A stretch of DNA of 54,375 nt, from contig NZ_JAMBPQ010000047.1 of assembly GCF_024206495.1 (NCBI RefSeq), forward strand, positions 1 to 54,375. Reading direction: 5' to 3'. The position numbers were made by a program, and so were the translations under genes. This DNA is from Paraburkholderia sp. CNPSo 3272. Its GTDB lineage: Bacteria; Pseudomonadota; Gammaproteobacteria; Burkholderiales; Burkholderiaceae. Under the pieces are notes generated by a model. That model saw nothing but the letters and a program-made list of their open reading frames with translations. It made no database searches and was not told where the DNA came from. Positions within the stretch are counted from its first letter, which is position 1; each line of letters opens with the position of its first letter. Of this stretch, positions 16,894 through 27,781 are shown piece by piece.

Positions 16894-18021
16894 TTACGCT
16901 GCCTGCGCGAAACCGGGCAGCGAAGCGAAGCGTTCAAGGTGATGGTCGACATCACCGAGCGTCGTTTCGATGATCGCGAGACGCTTGAACAGGTGCGCGG
17001 CCGCCACTTCGTTGGTGACGCCCATGCCGCCGTGCAGCTGCACGGCCTGCTGGCCGATGAAACGCGCCGCCTGCCCCACGCGCACCTTCGCTGCCGAGAT
17101 CGCGCGCCGCCGCTCTTCGGCCGACTCGCTACTGTAACGCGCGGCGGCGAGGTAAGTCAGCGAGCGGGCCTGCTCGGCGTGGATCAGCATCTCTGCCATG
17201 CGGTGCTGCAGCGCCTGGAAGCGCGCGATCGGCACGCCGAACTGCTGACGCGTCTTCGTGTATTCGACCGTTGCGTGGTTGAGCGCGTCCATTGCACCCA
17301 CGGCTTCCGCGCACAGCAGGAACGTGGCGTAGTCGGCAATCTTCTCCCATGTCGCCGCGCCGGCATGCGCGTCGCCAAGACGGCGCGCGTGCGCTTCCTT
17401 GAAGGTCAGCGTCGCAGCGCGTTGGCCGTCGATCGTGCGGTAATCGCCCACCTCGACACCCTGCGCATCGCGCGCCACGACGAAGAGCGCAACCTCGCCC
17501 GCGAAGCGCGCCGGCACGATCCAGTGGTCGGCCTGGGCGCCGTGCTGCACGACCGATTTCGTGCCGCTGAGCGCGAAGCCGTCGCCCGTCTCCTTCGCCT
17601 GCGTTTCCAGCGAGAACAGGTCGTAGCGCGACTGCGGCTCGTGGAACGCGGCAGCGAGCTTGATCTCGCCCGAGGCGACGCGTTCGAGCAGCGCTGCGTT
17701 TTCCGGTTCGGCCGCACCGCCCGCGAGCTTGAGCGCCTCGACGCCCACCGCGGTTGCCCAGTACGGCTCGACCACGAGCGCGCGGCCCAGCTCCTGCATG
17801 ACGACGAGCATGTCGAATGGCGCGCCGTCGAAGCCGCCCTGCGCCGCCGGCACCGGCAGCGCGGTCAGCCCCAGTTCGACGAACGCGTTCCAGTGCTGGT
17901 CCGAAACGCCGGCCGGTGTCTTCACGATCGCCTGGCGTGCTTCGAAGCCGTAGTTCTTGTCGAGATAGCGACGCAGCGCGTCGGCGAGTTGCTGTTGTTC
18001 TTCGGTGAAATTGAAGTTCAT
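16894..18021 (-). CDS. acyl-CoA dehydrogenase, PimD-like small-subunit type
   Basis: A 375-residue acyl-CoA dehydrogenase: MNFNFTEEQQQLADALRR at the N-terminus, a reduced middle domain (LSGTKSVVQHGAQADHW) and a C-terminal helical domain (RQQFGVPIARFQALQHRMAEM, QLHGGMGVTNE). It is paired with a second dehydrogenase gene 11 bases upstream. This is the PimC/PimD arrangement described for dicarboxylyl-CoA (pimeloyl-CoA) oxidation and for steroid FadE heteromers. The true substrate cannot be told from sequence. Cytosolic; electrons go to ETF. Confidence 0.9.
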   Translation of the reverse strand: MNFNFTEEQQQLADALRRYLDKNYGFEARQAIVKTPAGVSDQHWNAFVELGLTALPVPAAQGGFDGAPFDMLVVMQELGRALVVEPYWATAVGVEALKLAGGAAEPENAALLERVASGEIKLAAAFHEPQSRYDLFSLETQAKETGDGFALSGTKSVVQHGAQADHWIVPARFAGEVALFVVARDAQGVEVGDYRTIDGQRAATLTFKEAHARRLGDAHAGAATWEKIADYATFLLCAEAVGAMDALNHATVEYTKTRQQFGVPIARFQALQHRMAEMLIHAEQARSLTYLAAARYSSESAEERRRAISAAKVRVGQAARFIGQQAVQLHGGMGVTNEVAAAHLFKRLAIIETTLGDVDHHLERFASLPGFAQAA

Positions 18022-18032
18022 GGCGCCGCTCC

Positions 18033-19229
18033 TCAAATCCCCAGAATCATCTGCGAGATGATGTTCTTCTGAATTTCGTTCGACCCGCCGTAGATCGACG
18101 TCTTGCGATAGTTGAAGTAGTACGCCGCGAGCGGGGCCGCGTCGTCGTCACCGCCGGCCGCGTGTTCGTGCTCGCCTTCGAGGAAGGCCGGATCGAACGG
18201 CGCCGCAAGCGGGCCGACCGCGTCGACCATCAGCTCGGTCAGCGCCTGCTGGATCTCCGTGCCCTTGATCTTGAGCATCGACGCTTCGGGACCGGGGCCG
18301 CGTCCGCCCGCCGCGCTGGCGATCACGCGCTCGGCGGTCACCTCGAGCGCCATCAGCTCGATTTCGACGGCGGCCACGCGCGCCGCGAACACGGGATCTT
18401 CGAGCAGCGGCTTGCCATGCTTCTTCTGCCTGAGCGCGACGCCCTTGAGGAAGGCGAGCTCGCGGTTCGACGCGCCCACGCGCGCGATGCCCGTGCGCTC
18501 GTGGCCGAGCAGATACTTCGCGTAGGTCCAGCCGCGGTTCTCGTCGCCGACGAGATTTTCGACCGGCACCTTCACGTCTTCGAAAAAGACTTCGTTCACC
18601 TCATGGTCTTCATCGAGCGTGATGATCGGACGCACGGTGATGCCGGGCGTTTTCATGTCGATGAGGAGAAACGAGATGCCCTCCTGCTTCTTGGCCGCAG
18701 GATCGGTGCGCACGAGGCAGAACATCATGTCGGCGTGCTGGCCGAGCGTGGTCCAGGTCTTTTGGCCGTTCACGACGTAGCGATCGCCTTCACGAACTGC
18801 GCGTGTACGCAACGATGCGAGGTCCGATCCCGAGCCCGGTTCGGAGTAGCCCTGGCACCACCAGTCTTCACCGGAAAGGATGCGCGGGAGATAGCGGCGC
18901 TTCTGGGCCTCGTTGCCGTACTTCATGAGCACGGGCGCGACCATCGACACGCCGAATGGCAGTACCGGCGGCGCGCCGATGCGGCCGCACTCGGCGTCCC
19001 AGATGTGGCGTTGCGCTTCTGTCCAGCCTGGGCCGCCCCATTGCGCGGGCCACGCAGGCGCGGACCAGCCCTTCTTGCCTAGCAGCTTGTGCCAGTTGGC
19101 AATGTCGTCGCGCGACAGGCGTTTGTGGTTGAGAACCTTGTCGCGCATCGCTTGAGGCAGATTGGCCTCGAGCCAGGCGCGGATTTCGGCGCGAAATGCG
19201 TCGTCAGCGGGGGTGTAGTCCAGATCCAT
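18033..19229 (-). CDS. acyl-CoA dehydrogenase, PimC-like large-subunit type
   Basis: A 398-residue acyl-CoA dehydrogenase. It starts MDLDYTPADDAFRAEIR, has the FAD motif GYSEPGSGSDLASL and NGQKTWTTLGQHAD, and ends with SIYGGSNEIQKNIISQ. A TTG two codons earlier is too close to the GGAGA ribosome site, so ATG 19229 was taken. It is the first gene of a four-gene minus-strand operon (two dehydrogenases, two MaoC proteins) that points toward the kinase-containing operon and shares a terminator with it. Confidence 0.9.
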   Translation of the reverse strand: MDLDYTPADDAFRAEIRAWLEANLPQAMRDKVLNHKRLSRDDIANWHKLLGKKGWSAPAWPAQWGGPGWTEAQRHIWDAECGRIGAPPVLPFGVSMVAPVLMKYGNEAQKRRYLPRILSGEDWWCQGYSEPGSGSDLASLRTRAVREGDRYVVNGQKTWTTLGQHADMMFCLVRTDPAAKKQEGISFLLIDMKTPGITVRPIITLDEDHEVNEVFFEDVKVPVENLVGDENRGWTYAKYLLGHERTGIARVGASNRELAFLKGVALRQKKHGKPLLEDPVFAARVAAVEIELMALEVTAERVIASAAGGRGPGPEASMLKIKGTEIQQALTELMVDAVGPLAAPFDPAFLEGEHEHAAGGDDDAAPLAAYYFNYRKTSIYGGSNEIQKNIISQMILGI

Positions 19230-19298
19230 GCGCAATGTCTCCTGGCCGCGGCCGGTGCGGAGCGTTTCCCCCGCGCCGCGGCGAAGACCCGCATGGCG

Positions 19299-19733
19299 TT
19301 ATTGCAGCGGACCCTTCAACGCGGCCGGAACCGGCAGCGGCATCACATCGATGCCTTCTTCGACGAGAGCTTGCGCATCGTCCGCAGAAGCGACTCCACG
19401 GATGCTGCGCGACGGCGCTTCGTTGTAGTGAATGCGCCGCGCCTCCTCGACGAAACGGTCGCCTACGTTCTCCGTCTTCTCGAGGACCTCGCGGATCACA
19501 CGCATCGCATGCGCCTGCCATTGCGCTGCCTGCTCGTGCGGCGACGCTTTCGGCGTTTCGCTCGCGCCGGACAGGTTCAGCCGGGGCGCGGACGGCAAGC
19601 GGGTCACATGGGTGGCGCCGCACATCGGACATTCGACCAGCTTGCGGGACAGTTGCGACTCGAAGTCGTCAACCGAGGCGAACCAGCCTTCAAACCGATG
19701 GCCGTCTGGACACTGTAAATCGAGGACCTTCAT
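19299..19733 (-). CDS. DUF1178 family protein
   Basis: A 144-residue protein recognised as DUF1178 from its start, MKVLDLQCPDGHRFEGWF. It also has the CPMCG zinc-knuckle-like pair, with another Cys at residue 8, and the conserved HAMRVIREVLEKTENVG helix. The N-terminal half looks like a small metal-binding ribbon. Function is unknown; the family is widespread in alpha- and beta-proteobacteria. It has a good promoter at 19755-19782 and lies 69 bases upstream of the dehydrogenase genes. Confidence 0.9.
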   Translation of the reverse strand: MKVLDLQCPDGHRFEGWFASVDDFESQLSRKLVECPMCGATHVTRLPSAPRLNLSGASETPKASPHEQAAQWQAHAMRVIREVLEKTENVGDRFVEEARRIHYNEAPSRSIRGVASADDAQALVEEGIDVMPLPVPAALKGPLQ

Positions 19734-19754
19734 GGGGAATCGAGGCTTGCGATG

Positions 19755-19782
19755 AGTTTAGCGCAAATCGTAAATTTGTGAA
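19755..19782 (-). promoter_or_regulatory. candidate promoter of the DUF1178 gene
   Basis: On the minus strand TTCACA (19777-19782), a 16-base spacer and TAAACT (19755-19760). The surroundings are AT-rich compared with the rest of the window. Confidence 0.5.
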
Positions 19783-19910
19783 CGACCGTTCGAAAAAATT
19801 CCTGCGGCCAGCCACCGGGACTTTCCCGGGGGTTCGATTGTATCGCCGCTCGGACGGCCGCGCTGAAGGTGCTTCAGGTGTATCTGCTTCGGGTGCGCGT
19901 AGAAGCGACA

Positions 19911-19933
19911 ACGGCGGCCACAAGGGCCGCCGT
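19911..19933 (-). terminator. GC-rich hairpin downstream of the Nudix gene
   Basis: A perfect 9-bp stem ACGGCGGCC / GGCCGCCGT with a 5-base loop, 35 bases after the Nudix stop. There is no proper T-run, so it is at best a weak terminator or a 3'-end stabiliser of the nuo transcript. Confidence 0.4.
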
Positions 19934-19967
19934 CGATCGAGAAATTCGCTGCGCCGCGCAGCGCGTG

Positions 19968-20558
19968 TCAGCCCTGTTCCGCCTTCGCGAGCGGCCACGC
20001 GCCCGACAGCGCCTTTTCGAGCCAGAACGTGCCGATGATCGTCTTCACGTCGGTGATCTTGCCCGTGCGCACCCATTCGAGCAGTTCCGAAACCCTCGCC
20101 GTGAAGGTTTCGAGGAACTCGCCGTCGTCGAGTTGCGCCGCGCCCGCGGTCAGCCCGCGTGCGAGGTAAATGTCGATGAACTCGGTCGAGTACGAGATCA
20201 CGGGATGGATCTGCGCGAGATAGACATACTCGCGCGCCGTATAGCCCGTCTCCTCCTTCAGTTCGCGGATCGCGCAGGCGAGCGCGCCCTCCTGCGGATC
20301 GAGCTTGCCTGCCGGGAATTCCGTCATCACGCGCGAGAGCGGATAGCGGTACTGGCGCTCCATCAGCACGCGGCCGTCGTCGAATAGCGGGATGACCATC
20401 ACCGCGCCAGGATGCTGAACGAACTCGCGCGTCGCATGCTTGCCGTCCGGCAGCGCAACGGTGTCGCGCTTGAGGGTAAGGAAATTGCCGGCGTAGAGCG
20501 TCGTGCTTTCCACGCACGTCTCGGCGAGCGCCGGGTCGTGTTGATGATGTTCAGCCAT
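19968..20558 (-). CDS. Nudix hydrolase, ADP-ribose pyrophosphatase-like
   Basis: A 196-residue Nudix protein. The box is complete: G84, E90, then R98-E99-x-x-E102-E103-x-G105. The downstream proline-containing segment after the box (IHPVISYSTEF) resembles ADP-ribose pyrophosphatases (NudF type), which cut ADP-ribose to AMP and ribose-5-phosphate. Cytosolic, Mg-dependent. It lies 124 bases after the DUF2818 gene on the same strand, at the end of the nuo block. A link to NAD turnover is thus attractive but inferred. Confidence 0.9.
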   Translation of the reverse strand: MAEHHQHDPALAETCVESTTLYAGNFLTLKRDTVALPDGKHATREFVQHPGAVMVIPLFDDGRVLMERQYRYPLSRVMTEFPAGKLDPQEGALACAIRELKEETGYTAREYVYLAQIHPVISYSTEFIDIYLARGLTAGAAQLDDGEFLETFTARVSELLEWVRTGKITDVKTIIGTFWLEKALSGAWPLAKAEQG

Positions 20559-20682
20559 AGTCAGCCTCGTGGGTGCTCAGGAAAATCGGGAAGCCGCGCG
20601 CGCCGCTTGAAGTGAAACCGGCCAGACTGCGGCCGGACTGCGGGTCGCACCGCGCCTGCCGGCCACGGGCCGGCCACGCGCG

Positions 20683-20985
20683 TCACGCCGGGCGGCGTTT
20701 GACGAGATATTGCCAGGTGAAGCCGGGAAACGCGAACACGACAAAAAGACTGAAGGTGATCGCGTAGAACTGCCAGCCCTGGTCAAAACGATTGCCGGCG
20801 CGCGCCTCCAGCAGGAAGCCGAACGTACCGACCACAAAGTACAACACGATCATTTCAGCGATGCGAATCCACGCACTCTTCTTCGGTGCGCGAAGCGGCA
20901 CCACGCCGAACAATCGCTGGTTGAGGAACGGCAGGTTGGCGCCCGCGAGCGCCAACAGCACGATGAACCAGCCCGCTGCCGACAT
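20683..20985 (-). CDS. DUF2818 family membrane protein
   Basis: A 100-residue membrane protein with three hydrophobic segments (about 5-25, 42-60 and 72-92). I recognise it as DUF2818, a family found after nuoN in beta-proteobacteria. Its ATG overlaps the nuoN TGA (ATGA), so it is translated with complex I. No function is known; assembly factor or accessory subunit of the complex I membrane arm is a guess from position. Confidence 0.85.
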   Translation of the reverse strand: MSAAGWFIVLLALAGANLPFLNQRLFGVVPLRAPKKSAWIRIAEMIVLYFVVGTFGFLLEARAGNRFDQGWQFYAITFSLFVVFAFPGFTWQYLVKRRPA

Positions 20986-22457
20986 CAGAGCGGCAGCGTA
21001 TGCGTGACAGCCTGCAGGCAGATCGACATCAGCGGGCCGGGAATGATGCCCAGCACGAGCACCGCCACGCCGTTGAGCGTGAGCAGCCCGCGGTTCAATG
21101 CGTGGCTCTCGATCGGTGCTTCGTCCTGCGGTGCGTCGAAGTACATCAGCTTGACGATACGCAGGTAGTAGAACGCGCCGAACAGCGACGTCACCACGGC
21201 GAGCACGGCGAGCCACGTGAGGCCCGCGTTCATGGTCGCTTCGAGCACGGCGAGCTTCGCGTAGAAGCCGACAGTCGGCGGAATGCCCGCAAGCGAGAAC
21301 ATCATGAGCATCATGACGAACGCGAATACCGGATTGCGCTGGTTCAGGCCCTTGAAGTCATCGATCGTTTCCGCTTCGAAATCGCGGCGGGACAGCAGCA
21401 TGACGATGCCGAACGCGCCGAGCGTCGTGATCAGATAGACGATGCTGTAGAACATGGCCGAACTGTAGGCGCTGGCCGCGCCCGTCGCCTTGTTGTCGAC
21501 GATGCCGGCGAGCAGGCCGAGCAGCACGAAGCCCATGTTCGAAATGGCCGAGTACGCGAGCATGCGCTTGATGTTGCGCTGGACGATACCCGTAATGTTG
21601 CCGACGATCATCGAGAGTGCTGCGAGGATGATCAGCATCTCCTGCCAGTCCACTGCCAGCGGCAGCAGGCCCATCACGAGGAAGCGCACGGCCCAGGCGA
21701 ATGCCGCGACCTTCGGGCCGCCGCCGGTCAGCAGCGTCATGGCCGTAGGCGCGCCTTGATAGACGTCCGGCACCCACATGTGGAACGGCACCGCACCCAT
21801 CTTGAACGCCACGCCGGCGACGATGAACACCACGCCGAACAGCAGGACGATATCGTTGATGTGACCCGAAGCCACGGCCTTGAACACTTCGTTCAGCTCG
21901 AGTGAGCCGGTCGCGCCGTACAGCATCGAGATGCCGTAGAGCAGGAAGCCCGAAGCGAGCGCACCCAGCACGTAGTACTTCATGGCCGCTTCGTTCGACT
22001 GCGCCGCGTTCCGGCGCAGTGCGATCACCGCGTAGAGCGAGAGCGACATCAACTCGAGGCCGAGGTACAGCGTGAGGAAGTTGTTGCCCGAGATCATCGT
22101 GAGCTGGCCGAGCAGCGAGAACAGGCCAAGCAGGAAGAACTCGCCCCGGAACATGTCGCGGTCTTCGAGGTACTTGCGCGAGTACACGATCGACACGGCG
22201 TAGCCGAGCGTGACCACTGCCTTCATGGCGCTCGCGAACGGATCGACCACGTACATGCGCGTGAAGTAGTAGTACACGTGCGGATCGAACGCGTCCACCG
22301 CGAACCAGATACCGGCTATGACCGTGGTCAAGAGCGCGATGAAGTAGGTCGTGCGCCGGCCTTCAGGACCGGTGAACGTGTCGTTGAGCCACGCGACGAC
22401 GAGGCCGGTCATCACCAGGCCGTCGGGCAGCAGAGCGTACATAGGGGCGTTTGGCAT
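20985..22457 (-). CDS. nuoN: NADH-quinone oxidoreductase subunit N
   Basis: A 490-residue antiporter-like subunit of the complex I membrane arm with about 14 transmembrane helices. The core helices carry conserved lysines in FKMGAVPFHMWVPDVYQGAP and NIKRMLAYSAISNMGF, part of the proton channel. It lies 25 bases after nuoM and overlaps the DUF2818 gene by one base at its stop. It is the last true nuo subunit in the operon. Confidence 0.97.
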   Translation of the reverse strand: MPNAPMYALLPDGLVMTGLVVAWLNDTFTGPEGRRTTYFIALLTTVIAGIWFAVDAFDPHVYYYFTRMYVVDPFASAMKAVVTLGYAVSIVYSRKYLEDRDMFRGEFFLLGLFSLLGQLTMISGNNFLTLYLGLELMSLSLYAVIALRRNAAQSNEAAMKYYVLGALASGFLLYGISMLYGATGSLELNEVFKAVASGHINDIVLLFGVVFIVAGVAFKMGAVPFHMWVPDVYQGAPTAMTLLTGGGPKVAAFAWAVRFLVMGLLPLAVDWQEMLIILAALSMIVGNITGIVQRNIKRMLAYSAISNMGFVLLGLLAGIVDNKATGAASAYSSAMFYSIVYLITTLGAFGIVMLLSRRDFEAETIDDFKGLNQRNPVFAFVMMLMMFSLAGIPPTVGFYAKLAVLEATMNAGLTWLAVLAVVTSLFGAFYYLRIVKLMYFDAPQDEAPIESHALNRGLLTLNGVAVLVLGIIPGPLMSICLQAVTHTLPL

Positions 22458-22482
22458 GATCTTTTGTTCCTCCGCTCGGGTA

Positions 22483-23982
22483 TTACTGTGACAGCGGCAG
22501 TTTCGACACTGCGACGTGGGAGAGGAGGTTTTCCACGGAAACGTGCATCACATCGGTAAAGGGCTTCGGGTAGACGCCCATGAAAAGCGTAAACAGTGCC
22601 AGCACCCCAAGGATGAAGTATTCGCGACTGTTGATGTCCTTCAGCTCGCGAACGTGGTCGTTCGCGATAGCGCCGAAGTACACCCGCTTGTACATCCACA
22701 ACGTATAGGCCGCGCCCAGGATCAGCGTGAACGCCGCCCCGAATGCGATCCAGAAGTTGTACTTCACGGCCGCCAGAATCACCATGAATTCGCCGACGAA
22801 TCCGGAGGTGCCCGGCAGACCGCAGTTGGCCATCGCGAACAGCATGACCAGCGCCGCGAACTTCGGCATGGTGTTGACCACACCGCCGTAATCCGCGATA
22901 TCGCGTGTGTGCATGCGGTCATACAGCACGCCGATGCACAGGAACATGGCGCCCGAGACGAAACCGTGCGAGATCATCTGGATGATCCCGCCTTCCATCG
23001 CGAGCTGGCTCGATTCGCCGAACATAAAGAAGCCGAGCGTGACGAAGCCCATGTGGGCAATCGACGAGTACGCGACCAGCTTCTTCATGTCCGCCTGCAC
23101 CATCGCCACGAGGCCGATGTAGATCACGGCGATCAGGGACAACGTGATGATGACCGGCGCCAGGTAGTGACTCGCGTCCGGCGTGACCGGCAACGAGAAA
23201 CGCAGGAAACCGTACGCGCCGAGCTTGAGCATGATCGCGGCCAGCACGACCGAGCCGCCCGTGGGTGCTTCGACGTGCGCGTCCGGCAACCACGTGTGGA
23301 CCGGCCACATCGGCACCTTGACCGCGAACGCGAAGAAGAACGCGATGAACAGCAGGATCTGCGGCGTCATGGCGATCTTCGCAGCCTGCCAGGAGGCCAG
23401 ATCGAAGGTCCCGGTTATGCGGTACAGGTACAGCAACGCGACCAGCATGAGCAGCGAGCCGGCCAGCGTGTAGAGAAAGAACTTGAACGCCGCGTACACG
23501 CGGTTCGGCCCGCCCCACACACCGATGATGATGTACATCGGAATGAGTGTGGCTTCGAAGAACACGTAGAACAGCAGACCGTCGGCGGCGCAGAAAACGC
23601 CGATCATGATGCCCGACAGGATGAGAAACGACGCGTAATACTGCGCGACGTTCTTCGTGATGACCTGCCAGCCCGCGATCACGACGATCACGGTGATGAG
23701 CGCCGTCAGCACGACGAACCACATCGCGATGCCGTCGACGCCCAGGTGATACGCAATATTGAACCGCTCGATCCAGACCGCCTTCTCCTCGAACTGCAGG
23801 GAAGCCGTGCTCGTATCGAAGCCCGCAACGAGCGGAAGGGTGACGAGGAAACTAAGCACCGAACCGATGAGTGCGAGCCAGCGGTCCGCACTCGGGTTCC
23901 GACGGGAACCCACTACAAGAACGATGACGCCGAATACGATCGGCATCCATATCGCAATACTGAGAATCGGAGTTGCGTGCAT
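22483..23982 (-). CDS. nuoM: NADH-quinone oxidoreductase subunit M
   Basis: A 499-residue proton-pumping subunit with about 14 helices. The signatures VKVPMWPVHTWLPDAHVEAP and MKKLVAYSSIAHMGFV carry the channel lysines and histidine. ATG 23982 was chosen because GAGGAAAC precedes it; the longer open frame upstream runs into nuoL. Position and length agree with other proteobacterial NuoM proteins. 23 bases separate it from nuoL. Confidence 0.97.
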   Translation of the reverse strand: MHATPILSIAIWMPIVFGVIVLVVGSRRNPSADRWLALIGSVLSFLVTLPLVAGFDTSTASLQFEEKAVWIERFNIAYHLGVDGIAMWFVVLTALITVIVVIAGWQVITKNVAQYYASFLILSGIMIGVFCAADGLLFYVFFEATLIPMYIIIGVWGGPNRVYAAFKFFLYTLAGSLLMLVALLYLYRITGTFDLASWQAAKIAMTPQILLFIAFFFAFAVKVPMWPVHTWLPDAHVEAPTGGSVVLAAIMLKLGAYGFLRFSLPVTPDASHYLAPVIITLSLIAVIYIGLVAMVQADMKKLVAYSSIAHMGFVTLGFFMFGESSQLAMEGGIIQMISHGFVSGAMFLCIGVLYDRMHTRDIADYGGVVNTMPKFAALVMLFAMANCGLPGTSGFVGEFMVILAAVKYNFWIAFGAAFTLILGAAYTLWMYKRVYFGAIANDHVRELKDINSREYFILGVLALFTLFMGVYPKPFTDVMHVSVENLLSHVAVSKLPLSQ

Positions 23983-24005
23983 GCGTTTCCTCGCCTTATT
24001 TTGCC

Positions 24006-26069
<2,064 letters not shown>

Positions 26070-26083
26070 AAAGTCAGCCTGCC

Positions 26084-26389
26084 TTAGCCTTTGAGCTGAT
26101 CGAGATCCTCGACATTGATCGTGTCGAGGCTGCGGAACAGGGTCACAAGAATAGCCAGACCAATTGCAGCTTCCGCCGCCGCAACTGTAAGCACGAAGAA
26201 CACGAAAATCTGTCCGTGAACGTCACCGAGGTAATGCGAGAACGCGACAAAGTTCGTGTTCACCGCTAACAGCATCAGCTCAATCGCCATCAGGATGATG
26301 ATGACGTTGCGCCGATTCAAAAAGATTCCGACGATCGAGATCGCAAAAAGGATCGCGCCGAGGACGAGGTAATGGGCCAGTGTCAGCAT
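26084..26389 (-). CDS. nuoK: NADH-quinone oxidoreductase subunit K
   Basis: A 101-residue subunit with three helices. The buried glutamates of the proton path are visible in [11 protein letters not shown] (helix 2) and [12 protein letters not shown] (helix 3). ATG 26389 gives the standard length. It lies 17 bases after nuoJ. Confidence 0.97.
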
Positions 26390-26406
26390 GGTTCGCTCCT
26401 TCGCGC

Positions 26407-27102
26407 TTAGCTCTTCGTTGCCGGTGCGGCCGGCGCGGCACCCGCCGCGGGCGCAGCCACGGCTTCGGCTTGCGCCGGTTCCGCCGGCTCCGGCACTTCC
26501 ACGACGGCTTGCATCTTCACGAGGCGCACGCGGTCCTGACGACGCACGTTGACCTGCTTCGACACGTCCTGGCGCTTCGAGTCCTTCGGCTCGCGCACCG
26601 TGAGCGCGATGGCCGCGACGATCGCGACCAGCAGCACGAGGCCGGCGACTTCGAAGGCGAAGATGTAGTCGGTGTAGATGATCTTGCCGATCAGGTGTGC
26701 GTTCGAGATCGCGGCGGCAGCGGCCGGCGTGGTGTCGGGCACCGGTGTGCTCGTCGCGCCGAAGCCGTGCCACAGGATCAGCGCGGTTTCGACCACGATG
26801 ATCGCGCCCACGATGGTCGCCACCGGGATGAAGCGCTTGAAGTCGCGGCTCAGCACGTCGATGTTGATGTCCAGCATCATCACCACGAACAGGAACAGCA
26901 CCATCACCGCGCCCACATAGACGAGCACCAGCAGGATCGCGAGGAATTCGGCCTCGAGCAGCATCCAGATCGCGGCCGCGTTGAAGAACGCGAGCACGAG
27001 GAAGAGCGCAGACGCGACAGGATTGCGCGAAGTGATCACCTTCAGCCCTGACAGCGTGAGCAGCAGCGCGAAGATATAAAACAGGACGGTCGTGAATTCC
27101 AT
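26407..27102 (-). CDS. nuoJ: NADH-quinone oxidoreductase subunit J
   Basis: A 231-residue subunit with five helices. The helix 3 region [17 protein letters not shown] contains the hinge used in conformational coupling. Residues after about 185 form a hydrophilic, Ala/Pro-rich C-terminal extension that is not part of the conserved core. A 175-base gap without any gene separates it from nuoI upstream. Confidence 0.96.
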
Positions 27103-27277
27103 GATTACTGGTTCATCGTTGAGGCCTTCGTGAAGCGGATTGCGCGGCGCAGACTGGCGGCCAGACCAGGGAGCGTCGCGCCGCGGCGGTCAGGCTGCGG
27201 TATCGCGTGGGCGTTCGGCACACGCGTTCCCCACAGCCGGCCCGAACCGCGGGCCGATGCAGCGTCAAACTGAAAGA

Positions 27278-27766
27278 TCAACGGTACGGTGCATCCGCTG
27301 CCTTGTTCGCCGCGATCTGCGCTTCATATCGATCGCCGACGGCCAGCAGCATATCCTTCGTGAAATACAGATCGCCGCGCTTCTCGCCGTGATACTCGAG
27401 AATGTGCGTTTCGACGATCGAGTCGACCGGGCAGCTTTCTTCGCAGAAACCGCAGAAAATGCACTTGGTCAGATCGATGTCGTAACGCGTCGTGCGGCGC
27501 GTGTTGTCCTCGCGCACTTCCGATTCGATCGTGATCGCGAGCGCGGGGCACACGGCCTCGCACAGCTTGCACGCGATGCAGCGCTCTTCGCCATTTTCAT
27601 AGCGGCGCAGCGCGTGCAAACCCCGAAAACGCGGCGAGATAGGCGTCTTTTCTTCCGGGAACTGCACGGTGAACTTGCGCTTGAAGGCGTAACGACCCGT
27701 CAGCGCGAGCCCCTTGAGCAACTCGGTCAGGAAAAACGTCTTAAAGAAGTTTTGGATAGCGTTCAT
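27278..27766 (-). CDS. nuoI: NADH-quinone oxidoreductase subunit I
   Basis: A 162-residue ferredoxin-like subunit of the peripheral arm. Two [4Fe-4S] motifs are present, CIACKLCEAVCP and CIFCGFCEESCP, binding clusters N6a and N6b that pass electrons toward NuoB. The N-terminal amphipathic helix anchors it at the membrane. It lies 15 bases after nuoH. Confidence 0.97.
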   Translation of the reverse strand: MNAIQNFFKTFFLTELLKGLALTGRYAFKRKFTVQFPEEKTPISPRFRGLHALRRYENGEERCIACKLCEAVCPALAITIESEVREDNTRRTTRYDIDLTKCIFCGFCEESCPVDSIVETHILEYHGEKRGDLYFTKDMLLAVGDRYEAQIAANKAADAPYR

Positions 27767-27781
27767 GGTTGTGTTCGCCCC

